A DNA stretch of 64,000 nucleotides from Corynebacterium lubricantis DSM 45231. GTDB taxonomy: Bacteria; Actinomycetota; Actinomycetes; Mycobacteriales; Mycobacteriaceae. The notes under the pieces are model-generated. The model saw only the letters and a program-made list of their open reading frames with translations, made no database searches and was not told the origin of the DNA. This document shows positions 1 to 9,587 of this stretch, in pieces; within the stretch, counting starts at the first letter, position 1, and each line of letters starts with the position of its first letter. Where the stretch lies: assembly GCF_000379425.1 (NCBI RefSeq), contig NZ_KB902181.1, positions 124,001 to 188,000 on the forward strand, in the 5' to 3' direction. The position numbers and the translations under genes were made by a program.

Positions 1-286
1 CGCCGAAGGCACTCCCGCCGAGCTCGTCACCAGTGGCGCCAGCCAACAAATCAGCTTCCACACCAACTCGCCGTTCGATATCGAGGCGGCCAGGGGGTCG
101 TCGTTAAGCGTGCTCGCAACTCGCCCATTGCACTATGTGCTTGACGACGACCCGACGCCCGAACTCATCGCGCGTCTTGCGGCGGAAGCGGCTAATCAAG
201 GTGTGTTTATTACCCAACTGGGAGTGAGCCGCCGCAATCTTGAGGAAGTATTTCTTGACATCACAGGCCGGGAACTAAGGAGCTAG
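1..286 (+). CDS. ABC transporter ATP-binding protein, C-terminal fragment
   Basis: This is the last 94 codons of a gene that begins before the window; the stop is TAG at 284-286. The piece carries the C-terminal accessory part of an ABC ATPase and ends in a NLEEVFLDITGREL-type sequence, which is typical of the tail of DRA/CcmA-like exporter ATPases; the Walker motifs would lie upstream. The permease start codon follows 4 bp after the stop and its ribosome-binding site lies inside this gene's end, so the two are a translationally coupled exporter pair. The substrate cannot be told from the sequence. Confidence 0.85.
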   Translation, partial: AEGTPAELVTSGASQQISFHTNSPFDIEAARGSSLSVLATRPLHYVLDDDPTPELIARLAAEAANQGVFITQLGVSRRNLEEVFLDITGRELRS

Positions 287-290
287 CCGC

Positions 291-1076
291 ATGAACAATA
301 ACGAAGTTGTATCCATCAGCGACCTTGCTCCGGGCACCTTTAGCCCACGCCCAAAGCGCGCACCGGCGTGGAAAATGGCGTTGTCGCAGGGACGCATTGA
401 ATCCAAGTTGATGCTGCGCCACGGCGAACAAATCCTGTTGAATATCATCATCCCCGTCGCGGTCCTCCTAGCTGCGGCGCTGCTGCCAGTACTGGGTGAA
501 ACCCATCTGGACAATATCGTCCCGATGGTCTTTGCGATTGCCGCAACAAGCGCGGGGTTTACCGGGCAAGCCATCTCATTGGCCTTTGATCGCCGCTATG
601 GAGCACTCAAGCGCACCGGCGCCTCCGGGGTGCCGGCGTGGACGATCATCGTAGGCAAGATCATTGGTGTGCTCACGATGACGTTGGTGCAATTGCTCAT
701 CATTGGTGCCGTCGCCCTCGCGTTGGGGTGGCGTGTCAGCATCGGTGGTGCGGTTCTCGGCATCATCGCGCTGGTCGTAGGGACCATCGTGTTCACCTCA
801 CTCGGCCTGTTCATGGGTGGTACCTTCCGCTCCGAAATTGTGCTCGGCCTGGCGAATCTGATTTGGCTAATTTTGGTCGGCATCGTGGGCTACGTGGCCT
901 ATACCGGCGATATATCTCACCCGGGAGCGTGGTTGCTCGTACCTTCAGTCGCGCTGACATCCGCTCTGATTTCGGCCTTCTCGGGGACCATTAATTTCAT
1001 CGCCTGGGCGTTCCTCCTCGGCTGGGCCGCTGTGGGCACCCTCGCTGCGATCAAGTGGTTCCGCTTCGATGGATAA
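291..1076 (+). CDS. ABC-2 type exporter permease
   Basis: A 261-residue integral membrane protein that should form the channel for the ATPase just upstream. The first ~45 residues are hydrophilic and presumably cytoplasmic. About six hydrophobic segments follow, near residues 48-68, 78-97, 117-143, 152-176, 185-206 and 232-254. A basic loop with RRYGALKRTG after the second segment is characteristic of ABC-2 permeases of the drug or antibiotic export group. The ATG has AAGGAG 8 bp upstream, inside the ATPase gene. Family membership is well supported; the substrate is unknown. Its position before ctaA matches the arrangement I recall from C. glutamicum. Confidence 0.88.
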   Translation: MNNNEVVSISDLAPGTFSPRPKRAPAWKMALSQGRIESKLMLRHGEQILLNIIIPVAVLLAAALLPVLGETHLDNIVPMVFAIAATSAGFTGQAISLAFDRRYGALKRTGASGVPAWTIIVGKIIGVLTMTLVQLLIIGAVALALGWRVSIGGAVLGIIALVVGTIVFTSLGLFMGGTFRSEIVLGLANLIWLILVGIVGYVAYTGDISHPGAWLLVPSVALTSALISAFSGTINFIAWAFLLGWAAVGTLAAIKWFRFDG

Positions 1077-1157
1077 AGTACCTGCAGAATACTGTTTCTA
1101 TACAGCACATACGATAAGCTTCCCTCATACCAAAGTTTGATCGGAAAAGGATCTACA

Positions 1158-2180
1158 TTGTCTGTCAGCACCCAATCAGCACCCGGATCGCAGTCCCGCA
1201 GCAAGGACGATCACCCCGCCTATAACGGTGTCGGTCCCTCGGTGCGCCTCCAGCGGATCCTCGCTCTCATCCTCCTGATTGCCCAAGGCGGAATTACCGT
1301 TACCGGCTCCATCGTTCGCGTCACCGGGTCAGGTCTGGGCTGTAATACTTGGCCGAATTGCCACGAAGGGTCGCTGGTTCCGGTCGAAGGTGCGGCCCCG
1401 CTGCTCCACCAGATCATCGAGTTCGGCAACCGCCTGCTCACCTTTGTGGTGGCAGCTTGTGCGCTCGCGGTCTTTATCGCGGTCGTCCGCGCTAAGCGTC
1501 GCAAGGAAATCAAGCTGTACGCATTGTTCTCCGGCCTTGGCATCATCGCCCAGGCAGTTATTGGCGGTATCTCCGTGCTGGTCGATCTGCACTGGTGGGC
1601 CGTGGCCGTGCACTTCCTGCCATCAATGATCTTGGTCTGGATTGCTGCACTATTGTTCATGCGTATTAATGAGCCCGACCAGGCTCCCAAGGTTCGTCGC
1701 TTTCCTCAGAGCATTCGCACCTGGACCGTCATCGCTGCAGTTGCGTTGTCTTTCGTTCTAATGACAGGCACCATGGTCACCGGCTCCGGTCCGCACTCCG
1801 GTGATGCAGGAGTGGGCATGGAGGGTCGCCTCGACCTTGATACCGAGATGCTCGCATATGTTCACGCAGCCTGCATGTATGTCTACCTCTTTGCCACCTT
1901 GGTGGTCGTGGTGATGCTGTGGCGCCAGCACGCACCGAAGGATGCCAAGCGAACAGCCATTGTTCTGGTCGTGCTGATCCTGATCCAGTGGGCAATCGGT
2001 GTCACTCAGTTCTACTTGGGTGTGCCTCGCTGGACCGTCCCAATGCACATTGCAATGTCCTCGTTTGTTGTCGCGTTCTCCGCCTTCCTCTACGCCCATG
2101 GGCTGCGTCGCACCTTTGATGCCAACGATAAAGTTCCATCGCTACCGTCTGAAAAGGACTCTGCGCCAGTTTCTACATAA
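1158..2180 (+). CDS. ctaA: Heme A synthase CtaA
   Basis: Polytopic membrane enzyme that oxidises the C8 methyl of heme O to give heme A for the aa3 cytochrome oxidase. It shows a GSGLGCNTWPNC motif with the Cys pair of the long CtaA class, and the expected heme-ligand histidines in LLHQIIEFGNR, LHWWAVAVHF, YVHAACM and VPMHIAMSS, spread over about eight membrane segments. I place the start at TTG 1158 because GGAAAAGG lies 7 bp before it; an in-frame TTG at 1137 has no such site. This gives 340 residues. The farnesyltransferase making heme O (ctaB) lies 1.1 kb further on the other strand. Confidence 0.93.
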   Translation: MSVSTQSAPGSQSRSKDDHPAYNGVGPSVRLQRILALILLIAQGGITVTGSIVRVTGSGLGCNTWPNCHEGSLVPVEGAAPLLHQIIEFGNRLLTFVVAACALAVFIAVVRAKRRKEIKLYALFSGLGIIAQAVIGGISVLVDLHWWAVAVHFLPSMILVWIAALLFMRINEPDQAPKVRRFPQSIRTWTVIAAVALSFVLMTGTMVTGSGPHSGDAGVGMEGRLDLDTEMLAYVHAACMYVYLFATLVVVVMLWRQHAPKDAKRTAIVLVVLILIQWAIGVTQFYLGVPRWTVPMHIAMSSFVVAFSAFLYAHGLRRTFDANDKVPSLPSEKDSAPVST

Positions 2181-2210
2181 CAACCGGTGGAATTCGGTAG
2201 CCTGGAAATC

Positions 2211-3179
2211 ATGAAAGCTATCCAGATTGCCGAATACGGTGGCCCCGAGGTACTCAACTACACCGAGGTCCCAGAGCCGCTTCCCAATGCCGACCAGGTC
2301 CTCGTTGAGGTCACCGTGGCCGGCATTAATTACATCGACACCTATTACCGCGAGGGTATCTACCACTCAGCACTGCCGTTTATCGCAGGTGAAGAAGGCT
2401 GCGGCCGCGTCATCAATGACCCCAAAGGGGAAATCGCGGAGGGAACCGTTGTGGCCTGGATGTCCGCGCTAGGTTCCTATGCGGAGCAAGTGGCTGTACC
2501 ACGCAATCGCCTCGTAGCGGTGCCTGAAGGCATCGACCATGAGGTGGCGGCCTCCATGCTCTTGCAGGGCACGACAGCCCACTATCTCGTTCACGGCGTG
2601 CACGAGACCAAGGAAGGTGATTCCATTCTGCTCACCGCTGGCGCAGGCGGTGTCGGCTTGCTGGTCACGCAGATGGCGCGCGAAGTGGGTGCCGCTGTCT
2701 ACTCCGTAGTTTCTACTGATGAAAAAGAAAAGCTGGCATACGATGCCGGCGCCACCGAGGTCTTCCGCTACGGCGAGAACCTCGCAGAGGTAGTGCGTCG
2801 TCGCAATGGCGGGCACGGTGTCGATGTCGTCCTCGACGGCGTGGGCAAAGACACCTTCAATGAGTCTCTGGAGGCCGTTCGCCCCCGTGGGCTCGTCGTC
2901 CTGTTCGGTGCAGCCTCTGGTCCTGTCGAGCCCATCGATCCGCAGCTGCTGAACAAACACGGTTCGATCTACCTCACTCGCCCATCTCTCGGGGCGTACA
3001 CCGCCACTGACGACGAGTTCAGGCTGCGCGCCCAAGCAGTCGTCCGCGGTGTCGAAGAAGGCAAGCTCAAGTTCCGCGTGGGCCAATCCTATCCGTTGTC
3101 GGAGGCCCGCCATGCGCACCAGGATCTTCACGACCGGAAGACCACGGGATCCATCGTGCTGCGCGTCAAAGAGGACTAA
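2211..3179 (+). CDS. qor: NADPH:quinone oxidoreductase, zinc-free MDR family
   Basis: A 322-residue medium-chain reductase/dehydrogenase of the quinone oxidoreductase group, probably cytosolic, using NADPH to reduce quinones. The N-terminal GroES-like part begins MKAIQIAEYGGPEVL and has NYIDTYYREG. The nucleotide-binding Rossmann core contains LLTAGAGGVGLLVTQMA near residues 140-156. The zinc-binding cysteines of alcohol dehydrogenases are absent, as expected for this group. ATG 2211 is chosen over an in-frame GTG 24 bp upstream because the protein then starts exactly at the conserved sequence. It follows ctaA by 30 bp and is probably cotranscribed with it. Confidence 0.9.
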   Translation: MKAIQIAEYGGPEVLNYTEVPEPLPNADQVLVEVTVAGINYIDTYYREGIYHSALPFIAGEEGCGRVINDPKGEIAEGTVVAWMSALGSYAEQVAVPRNRLVAVPEGIDHEVAASMLLQGTTAHYLVHGVHETKEGDSILLTAGAGGVGLLVTQMAREVGAAVYSVVSTDEKEKLAYDAGATEVFRYGENLAEVVRRRNGGHGVDVVLDGVGKDTFNESLEAVRPRGLVVLFGAASGPVEPIDPQLLNKHGSIYLTRPSLGAYTATDDEFRLRAQAVVRGVEEGKLKFRVGQSYPLSEARHAHQDLHDRKTTGSIVLRVKED

Positions 3180-3222
3180 CCACAGTCCCTGTTGCTCTCG
3201 GCACCGTAAAGCAGCCAAAAGG

Positions 3223-3262
3223 AGCGCGCCCCGCGATGATGACATCGCAGGGCGCGCTTTTT
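3223..3262 (+). terminator. Rho-independent terminator after qor
   Basis: A 16-bp stem with a single mismatch (AGCGCGCCCCGCGATG against CATCGCAGGGCGCGCT), a 4-nt ATGA loop and then TTTTTC. An AAAA run precedes the stem, so it may also stop the convergent ctaB transcript. Confidence 0.9.
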
Positions 3263-3306
3263 CTATTTATCTGCAGAGTACAGGCACAAACACTAGAGCC
3301 TAAAAC

Positions 3307-4248
3307 CTAGAACAAGGTGAGGTTCCAGCCGAGCATCTCGGACAGCGTGGACCAACCGAGCACGGCATCGATCGACAGGCCGATGAACAGCACCGCTAGG
3401 TAATTGTTCGACAAAATGAAGAGCTTGAGCGGCTTGACGTTCTCGCCGGCTTTCACACCGTTGTGCAGACGAGTTGCCATCACCAGGAAGACGACACCTG
3501 AAGCGATCGAGACGACGAGGTAGATCCACGAGGTTGCAGGAATGAGCAGGAAGGACGTGATGACGGTCAACCACGAGTAGATCAGGATCTGCTTCGTCGT
3601 CTCAACTGGCGAAGCAATCACAGGCAGCATTGGCACTTCTGCCTTCGCGTAGTCATCGCGGTACTTCATAGCCAGCGCCCAGGTATGAGGTGGCGTCCAG
3701 AAGAAGATGATCATAAACATGACAATTGCTTGCCACCACTGATCAGGAGTTCCGTCGTTGACGTTGTCGCGGATGGCAGCCCAGCCAACCAAGACTGGCA
3801 TACAGCCTGCAGCGCCGCCCCAAATGACGTTTTGCCAGGTCCGACGCTTCAGCCACTTCGTGTACACGAAGATGTAGAAGAAGTTGGTCAGAATAATAAA
3901 GAATGAGGCCAGCCAGGAGTTACAGATAAATCCGAGCCAGAGCACACTGGCAATGAGCAGCACCCATGCGAACACTGATGCGCTCTTCTTGGTGACCTTT
4001 TCCCGCACAAGTGGCCGTGCACGGGTTCGCCCCATCTTCTGATCAATGTCATAGTCGGCGACCATATTGAATGTGTTCGCCGCAGCAGCGCCCATCCAAC
4101 CGCCAACAAGAACAGCCAAAATGAGCCATACCTCTGACCAATCCAGCCCACCGCGGTTTGCTTGCAGCATCGCGGGAATGGCTGCCACCAGGAGGAGTTC
4201 GATGACCCTAGGCTTCGTCAGCGCAAAATAGGCCTTGATCGTCTCCAA
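3307..4248 (-). CDS. ctaB: Protoheme IX farnesyltransferase (heme O synthase)
   Basis: A 313-residue UbiA-family membrane prenyltransferase that adds a farnesyl group to heme b, giving heme O, the substrate of CtaA. The first aspartate-rich motif is [20 protein letters not shown] and the second region includes [17 protein letters not shown]. There are about eight or nine hydrophobic helices, and [12 protein letters not shown] stands at the N-terminus, as is usual for CtaB. The start is TTG 4248 with GAGGAG 6 bp upstream. It is divergent from tkt and convergent with qor. Family and function are secure. Confidence 0.95.
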   Translation of the reverse strand: METIKAYFALTKPRVIELLLVAAIPAMLQANRGGLDWSEVWLILAVLVGGWMGAAAANTFNMVADYDIDQKMGRTRARPLVREKVTKKSASVFAWVLLIASVLWLGFICNSWLASFFIILTNFFYIFVYTKWLKRRTWQNVIWGGAAGCMPVLVGWAAIRDNVNDGTPDQWWQAIVMFMIIFFWTPPHTWALAMKYRDDYAKAEVPMLPVIASPVETTKQILIYSWLTVITSFLLIPATSWIYLVVSIASGVVFLVMATRLHNGVKAGENVKPLKLFILSNNYLAVLFIGLSIDAVLGWSTLSEMLGWNLTLF

Positions 4249-4662
4249 GAATTACTCCTCATACTCTTTCACGCCACAAACATGCGACGCTCGTACCGCT
4301 GATAGCGGATTCGTCTAGGTATCTAGTCGGATGTGGTCTCGACAAAGTTCCCGGACCTTTTTATCCACCGGCCAATGCTACCCGTAGTCGGGACTGACAG
4401 ACCAATCACACGCCATTTTCGCGTTCGCTTGACGACGAAGAACCCGCGTCGATCCAAGCTGGTAATTTGGAGGCAAGAGGCGTATCTAAATTCCCACGCC
4501 AGATACTACCAATTCTGGGTGGGAAAGCATTACGATAAGCACTAGACGTGATTTTTCGCAGCTTCGATTCTTCGTTGTCGTGTCCAAAATCACTCTTTGT
4601 AGCTCATTCTTTGCGATAATGGCGCTTTGGATACTCGAATAAACTGACTAAGTGAGGCTTTT
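4249..4662. other. Intergenic region between divergent ctaB and tkt
   Basis: A 414-bp gap with no credible reading frame. It should carry both divergent promoters. The half next to tkt is AT-rich (about 4480-4625). A short CCGC-TGATA-GCGG hairpin lies near 4300 in what would be the ctaB leader. I see no perfect GlxR, AmtR or McbR site here. The length suggests a long regulated leader or several promoters for the pentose-phosphate operon. Confidence 0.6.
4612..4620 (+). promoter_or_regulatory. Candidate extended -10 of the tkt operon promoter
   Basis: TGCGATAAT is an extended -10 element (TGn plus a 5/6 match to TATAAT) 43 bp before the tkt start. No convincing -35 stands at the right distance; corynebacterial -35 elements are often weak. 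This is a pattern match only. Confidence 0.35.
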
Positions 4663-6783
4663 GTGACTCTGTCCCCTGAACTTCAGGCCATGACCGTTCG
4701 TCGTTACCCTGATGATTGGTCCGAGAACGATACCCGTGCCATCGACACTGCTCGCGTGTTGGCCGCGGATGCTGTTCAGAACTGCGGCTCTGGTCACCCT
4801 GGTACTGCGATGTCCCTGGCGCCGTTGGCCTACACGTTGTACCAGCGCGTGATGAACGTAGACCCTAACGATAAGAACTGGGTCGGCCGCGACCGCTTCG
4901 TCCTTTCCAACGGTCACGCATCGCTCACCCAGTACGTTCAGCTCTACCTCGGTGGCTTCGGGCTCGAAATCGAAGATCTCAAGGCGTTGCGTACGTGGGG
5001 CGCAAAGACCCCTGGACACCCTGAGTACAACCACACCGATCACGTCGAAATCACCACCGGCCCTCTCGGACAAGGCCTGGCTTCTGCCGTAGGCATGGCC
5101 ATGGCTGCTCGTCGTGAACGTGGCCTGTTTGACCCTGCAGCTCCTGCAGGCGAGTCTCCATTTGATCATCACATTTACGTCATCGCTGGCGATGGCTGCC
5201 TCCAGGAAGGCGTTACCTCTGAGGCTTCTTCCCTCGCTGCTACCCAGCAGCTCGGCAACCTCATCCTGTTCTGGGATGACAACCGCATCTCCATCGAGGA
5301 TGACACCCAGATCGCGTTTACCGAAGATGTGATGAAGCGTTATGAGGCATATGGCTGGCAGACTCTTGAGGTGGAATCCGGCGAAGATGTCGTCGCGCTC
5401 CTCGATGCTGTGGAAGAAGCTAAGGCTGACACCGCGCGCCCAACCATCATCCGTGTCAAGACGGTCATCGGTTACCCTGCACCAACCTTGATGAACACTG
5501 GTGCTGCTCACGGTGCCGCTCTTGGTGATGAAGAAGTAGCTGCTGTGAAGAAGGAGCTGGACTTCGATCCAGAGGTCAACTTCCCAGTCGAAGACGAAGT
5601 CATCACTCATTCCCGCAGCCTGCGCGACCGCGGCGCTGAAAAGCACGCTGAGTGGCAGAAGAAGTTTGACGCATGGGCTGAGCAGAACCCAGAAAACAAG
5701 GCTCTCTTCGATCGTCTCTCGGCACGCGAGCTTCCTGAGAACTGGGACGCAGAGCTGCCAACCTGGGAGCCAGACGCCAAGGGTGTTGCTACTCGTAAGG
5801 CATCCGAAGGCGTGCTGCAGGCACTGGGCAAGACTCTTCCTGAACTGTGGGGTGGCTCCGCCGACCTGGCAGGTTCCAACAACACTATCATCAAGGGCGA
5901 GCCTTCCTTCGGCCCAGAGTCCATCTCCACCAACGCCTTCACCGCCGAGCCTTATGGTCGCAACCTGCACTTCGGCATCCGCGAGCACGCCATGGGCGCA
6001 ATCATGAACGGCATTGCGTTGCACGGCCCAACCCGTATTTACGGCGGAACCTTCCTGATCTTCTCGGAGTACCTCTACCCTGCTATCCGCGTGGGCGCTC
6101 TTTCCGGGGTCGACAACTACTATGTCTTCACCCACGACTCCATCGGTCTCGGCGAAGACGGCCCAACCCACCAACCAGTTGAGACTCTCGCAGCACTGCG
6201 TGCCATCCCGGACCTGGCAGTGATCCGCCCAGCTGATGCAAACGAGACCACCGCGGCTTGGGCTGCTGCCCTCGAAGGCAAGGCTCAGCCAAAGGCACTC
6301 GCACTGACCCGCCAGAACATTCCAGTTCTGGAGGGCACCAAGGAGAAGGCGCGCGAGGGTCTCAAGCGCGGCGCCTACGTTTTGGTCGAGTCCTCCAAGG
6401 AAACCCCAGACGTCATCCTGCTGGGCTCCGGCTCCGAGGTACAGTACGCCGTCGAGGCAGCAAAGAAGCTCGAGTCCGAGGGCGTAGCAACCCGCGTCGT
6501 CTCCGTCCCTTCCATGGATTGGTTCCTCGAGCAGGATCAGTCCTACATTGACGAGGTTCTTCCTCCTACAGTCGGCGCGCGCGTTTCCGTCGAAGCCGGC
6601 GTTTCGATGCCATGGCATCGCTTTACCGGTAGCTTCGGCGAGAACGTTTCCATTGAGCACTTCGGTGCATCCGCACCGGGCGCTGAGCTCTTCGAGCGTT
6701 TCGGATTCACCGCCGACGCGGTGTACGAAGCAGCGCAGAAGTCGCTGAACAAAGTTAACACTCACACCACATCTGACAACTAA
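4663..6783 (+). CDS. tkt: Transketolase
   Basis: A 706-residue thiamine-diphosphate enzyme that moves two-carbon ketol units between sugar phosphates in the non-oxidative pentose phosphate pathway. N-terminal domain: GHPGTAMSLAPLAY, then the ThDP/Mg-binding GDGCLQEGVTSEAS with WDDNRISIEDDT. Middle domain: catalytic-Glu segment FGIREHAMGAIMNG and THDSIGLGEDGPTHQP. A C-terminal domain ends the protein. The start is GTG 4663 with GAGG 5 bp upstream. It is the first gene of tkt-tal-zwf-opcA-pgl. Length is normal for the family. Confidence 0.97.
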   Translation: MTLSPELQAMTVRRYPDDWSENDTRAIDTARVLAADAVQNCGSGHPGTAMSLAPLAYTLYQRVMNVDPNDKNWVGRDRFVLSNGHASLTQYVQLYLGGFGLEIEDLKALRTWGAKTPGHPEYNHTDHVEITTGPLGQGLASAVGMAMAARRERGLFDPAAPAGESPFDHHIYVIAGDGCLQEGVTSEASSLAATQQLGNLILFWDDNRISIEDDTQIAFTEDVMKRYEAYGWQTLEVESGEDVVALLDAVEEAKADTARPTIIRVKTVIGYPAPTLMNTGAAHGAALGDEEVAAVKKELDFDPEVNFPVEDEVITHSRSLRDRGAEKHAEWQKKFDAWAEQNPENKALFDRLSARELPENWDAELPTWEPDAKGVATRKASEGVLQALGKTLPELWGGSADLAGSNNTIIKGEPSFGPESISTNAFTAEPYGRNLHFGIREHAMGAIMNGIALHGPTRIYGGTFLIFSEYLYPAIRVGALSGVDNYYVFTHDSIGLGEDGPTHQPVETLAALRAIPDLAVIRPADANETTAAWAAALEGKAQPKALALTRQNIPVLEGTKEKAREGLKRGAYVLVESSKETPDVILLGSGSEVQYAVEAAKKLESEGVATRVVSVPSMDWFLEQDQSYIDEVLPPTVGARVSVEAGVSMPWHRFTGSFGENVSIEHFGASAPGAELFERFGFTADAVYEAAQKSLNKVNTHTTSDN

Positions 6784-6815
6784 TTATTCGCACATCCTTT
6801 GAAAGGGAGCTTTAC

Positions 6816-7895
6816 ATGACTCATATCGATGATCTAGCAAGCTTGGGCACTTCTACTTGGTTGGATGATCTTTCTCGTGAACGCATCACGTCAGGGAACC
6901 TGGAAGAAGTTAAGGCTTCCAAGTCCATCGTCGGCGTGACCACTAACCCAGCCATTTTCGCTTCTGCAATGTCTAAGGGCGATTCCTATGACTCTCAGAT
7001 CGCCGAGCTAAAGGAGCAGGGCGCTGCGGTCGATGACGCCGTGTACGCGATGTCGATTCAAGACGTGCAGGACGCCTGCGACATCTTCGCTGACGTATAC
7101 AAGTCCACCAATGGTGAAGACGGTCGCGTCTCCATCGAGGTTGATCCTCGGATCTCGGACGATCACGCTGCCACTATCGCGCAGGCCCGTGAACTATGGA
7201 ATAAGGTCGATCGCGAAAACGTGATGATCAAGATCCCAGCCACTGACGAGTCCCTCCCTGCTTTCTCGGATGCACTTGCCGAGGGCATTTCGGTAAACGT
7301 CACTCTGATCTTCTCCGTTGAGCGCTACAAGCAGGTCATTGCCGCGTACAAGGAAGGCATTAACCGTGCTTACGAGGCTGGCGTAGATGTTTCCAAGATT
7401 CGTTCCGTGGCGTCCTTCTTCGTGTCCCGCATGGACAGCGAAGTTGACAAGCGCCTCGACGTCATCGGCACCGACGCTGCAAAAGCACTTAAGGGCAAGG
7501 CAGGCATCGCGAACGCGCGCCTCGCCTACCAGGTCTTCCTTAACGAGTTCGCTGGAGAGCTACCCACCGGTGCGCACAAGCAGCGCCCCCTCTGGGCTTC
7601 CACGGGCGTGAAGAACCCTGAGTACCCAGAAGACATGTACGTCGTCGAGCTGGCCGGCCCGAACACAGTCAATACCATGCCAGAAAAGACCATCGACGCG
7701 GCCCTCGCAGGTGACGGTCTCCGTGGAGATACCCTCACCGGTACCAGCGACGAGGCACAACAAGTCTTCGACCAGCTCGAGGCTGTGGGCATTGACCTCG
7801 CTGATGTCGTAGCAGTTCTCGAGCGCGAAGGCGTAGAGAAGTTCGTCGACGCGTGGCAGGAACTGCTTAACTCCATGGCAACTCGCCTGAAGTAA
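6816..7895 (+). CDS. tal: Transaldolase
   Basis: A 359-residue transaldolase of the long actinobacterial and cyanobacterial type, transferring a dihydroxyacetone unit between sugar phosphates. The N-terminal part has LGTSTWLDDLSRERI and GVTTNPAIFASAM; VMIKIPATDESLPA carries the Schiff-base lysine, and SVNVTLIFSVERY follows. AAAGGGAG stands just before ATG 6816. It lies 32 bp after tkt in the same operon, so both reversible branches of the pathway are made together. Confidence 0.96.
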   Translation: MTHIDDLASLGTSTWLDDLSRERITSGNLEEVKASKSIVGVTTNPAIFASAMSKGDSYDSQIAELKEQGAAVDDAVYAMSIQDVQDACDIFADVYKSTNGEDGRVSIEVDPRISDDHAATIAQARELWNKVDRENVMIKIPATDESLPAFSDALAEGISVNVTLIFSVERYKQVIAAYKEGINRAYEAGVDVSKIRSVASFFVSRMDSEVDKRLDVIGTDAAKALKGKAGIANARLAYQVFLNEFAGELPTGAHKQRPLWASTGVKNPEYPEDMYVVELAGPNTVNTMPEKTIDAALAGDGLRGDTLTGTSDEAQQVFDQLEAVGIDLADVVAVLEREGVEKFVDAWQELLNSMATRLK

Positions 7896-7935
7896 GCCAA
7901 GCCGATACTCGTTAGTACACCGTTGTAGAGCCGAA

Positions 7936-7971
7936 GCCCGGGAACCAACCTCCTTGTTAATGGTCCCGGGC
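7936..7971 (+). other. Hairpin between tal and zwf
   Basis: GCCCGGGAACCA pairs with TGGTCCCGGGC across a 13-nt loop, leaving one bulged A. No T-run follows, so it is more likely a messenger-stabilising or attenuating stem within the operon than a full terminator. Confidence 0.5.
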
Positions 7972-8018
7972 GTTCGTACTTAACAAACATTTAATGTTTT
8001 GAATCCGAAAGGTTTTTA

Positions 8019-9557
8019 ATGGCCGAAAATAGCAACACTTGGGTTAATCCTTTACGCGACCCGCTAGATAAACGTCTGCCACGCATTGCTGGTCCTTCGG
8101 GCATGGTTATTTTCGGCGTCACCGGCGATCTAGCGCACAAGAAGCTACTCCCAGCTATCTACGATCTGGCGAACCGTGGACTTTTACCCGCAGGTTTTAC
8201 CTTGGTCGGTTTTGGTCGTCGTGAATGGTCGAAGCAAGATTTCGAAGCCTACGTCAGAGATGCTGTCGAAGCGGGCGCACGCACGCGCTTCCAAGAGCAC
8301 GTGTGGCAGCGACTCTCCGAGGGCATGCAGTTTGTCACCGGAGCATTTAACGACGATGCCTCTTTCGACAAGTTAGCCGCCACCTTGGCAGAAGCTGATG
8401 AGTTCCGCGGAACGGGCGGAAACTGGGCGTATTACTTGTCCATCCCGCCTTCAAACTTTGCCGACGTAGTCAACCAGCTTGAGCGCACTGGCCTAGCCGA
8501 GGCACCGGAGAACTCTTGGCGCCGCGTGATCATTGAGAAGCCTTTTGGAGATAACCTCGAATCGGCACACGAGCTGAACGCCATTGTCAATCGTGTTTTC
8601 CCTGAGTCCTCGGTCTACCGCATTGACCATTACTTGGGTAAAGAAACCGTGCAGAATATTCTCGCGCTGCGTTTTTCCAATCAGCTGTTCGAGCCGTTGT
8701 GGAATGCAAACAATATCGACCACGTACAAATCACCATGGCCGAAGACATCGGCCTTGGTGGTCGCGCTGGTTATTATGACGGGATTGGTGCGGCCCGTGA
8801 TGTGATCCAAAACCACCTCATCCAGCTGCTCGCGCTCGTGGCCATGGAAGAGCCTCTGAACTTCTCGCCTCGCTCCCTTCGCGCGGAGAAACTCAAGGTG
8901 CTTCGTGCAACCACCCCGGTGGAGCCGTTAAGCAAGACCACAGCCCGCGGCCAGTACACCGCTGGCTGGCAAGGCTCGAAGAAGGTCCCAGGCCTGCGTG
9001 ATGAAGAGGGCTTCGACCCCAATTCCACGACCGAGACTTTCGCTGCCTGTACGCTGAAGATCAATTCTCGCCGTTGGGCTGGAGTGCCATTCTACCTGCG
9101 CACGGGTAAGAGATTAGGCCGACGTGTGACCGAGATTGCACTCGTTTTCAAGGAGGCCCCGTACCAGCCTTTCGACGAAGGTCAAACAGGCTCGCTGGGC
9201 AACAATGCTGTAGTCATCCGCATCCAGCCGGATGAGGGTGTCTTGATGCGCTTTGGATCCAAAGTCCCGGGTTCCACCATGGAAGTACGCGACGTAAACA
9301 TGGACTTCTCCTATTCGGAAGCGTTTACCGAGGAATCCCCCGAGGCTTACGAGCGCTTGATCCTCGACGCTTTGTTGGAAGACACCAGCCTCTTCCCCAC
9401 GAACGCCGAGGTGGAGCGGAGCTGGGAAATCCTGGATCCGATCATCGAACATTGGCACAGCAATGGACGCCCCGATGAATACGAAGCAGGTACGTGGGGG
9501 CCGCAGTCAGCCGATGACATGCTTGCAAAAGACGGAAGGGTCTGGCGTCGCCCTTAG
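8019..9557 (+). CDS. zwf: Glucose-6-phosphate 1-dehydrogenase
   Basis: A 512-residue cytosolic enzyme catalysing the first oxidative step of the pentose phosphate pathway, with NADP as expected for corynebacteria. The coenzyme site GVTGDLAHKKLLP is near residues 33-45 and the substrate-binding/catalytic RIDHYLGKETVQN is near residue 208. ATG 8019 is preceded by GAAAGG. It is followed 30 bp later by opcA, whose product is known in C. glutamicum to be needed for full enzyme activity. Length and motifs are those of the normal family. Confidence 0.97.
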   Translation: MAENSNTWVNPLRDPLDKRLPRIAGPSGMVIFGVTGDLAHKKLLPAIYDLANRGLLPAGFTLVGFGRREWSKQDFEAYVRDAVEAGARTRFQEHVWQRLSEGMQFVTGAFNDDASFDKLAATLAEADEFRGTGGNWAYYLSIPPSNFADVVNQLERTGLAEAPENSWRRVIIEKPFGDNLESAHELNAIVNRVFPESSVYRIDHYLGKETVQNILALRFSNQLFEPLWNANNIDHVQITMAEDIGLGGRAGYYDGIGAARDVIQNHLIQLLALVAMEEPLNFSPRSLRAEKLKVLRATTPVEPLSKTTARGQYTAGWQGSKKVPGLRDEEGFDPNSTTETFAACTLKINSRRWAGVPFYLRTGKRLGRRVTEIALVFKEAPYQPFDEGQTGSLGNNAVVIRIQPDEGVLMRFGSKVPGSTMEVRDVNMDFSYSEAFTEESPEAYERLILDALLEDTSLFPTNAEVERSWEILDPIIEHWHSNGRPDEYEAGTWGPQSADDMLAKDGRVWRRP

Positions 9558-9587
9558 GGCGACGTGAGGTTGAAAGGACACCACTGA

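Noticed and set aside
4648..6765. A 705-codon open frame on the minus strand opposite tkt
   Set aside because: It is the complement of a GC-rich, codon-biased gene. The translation has no domain-like features, while tkt on the plus strand is unmistakable.
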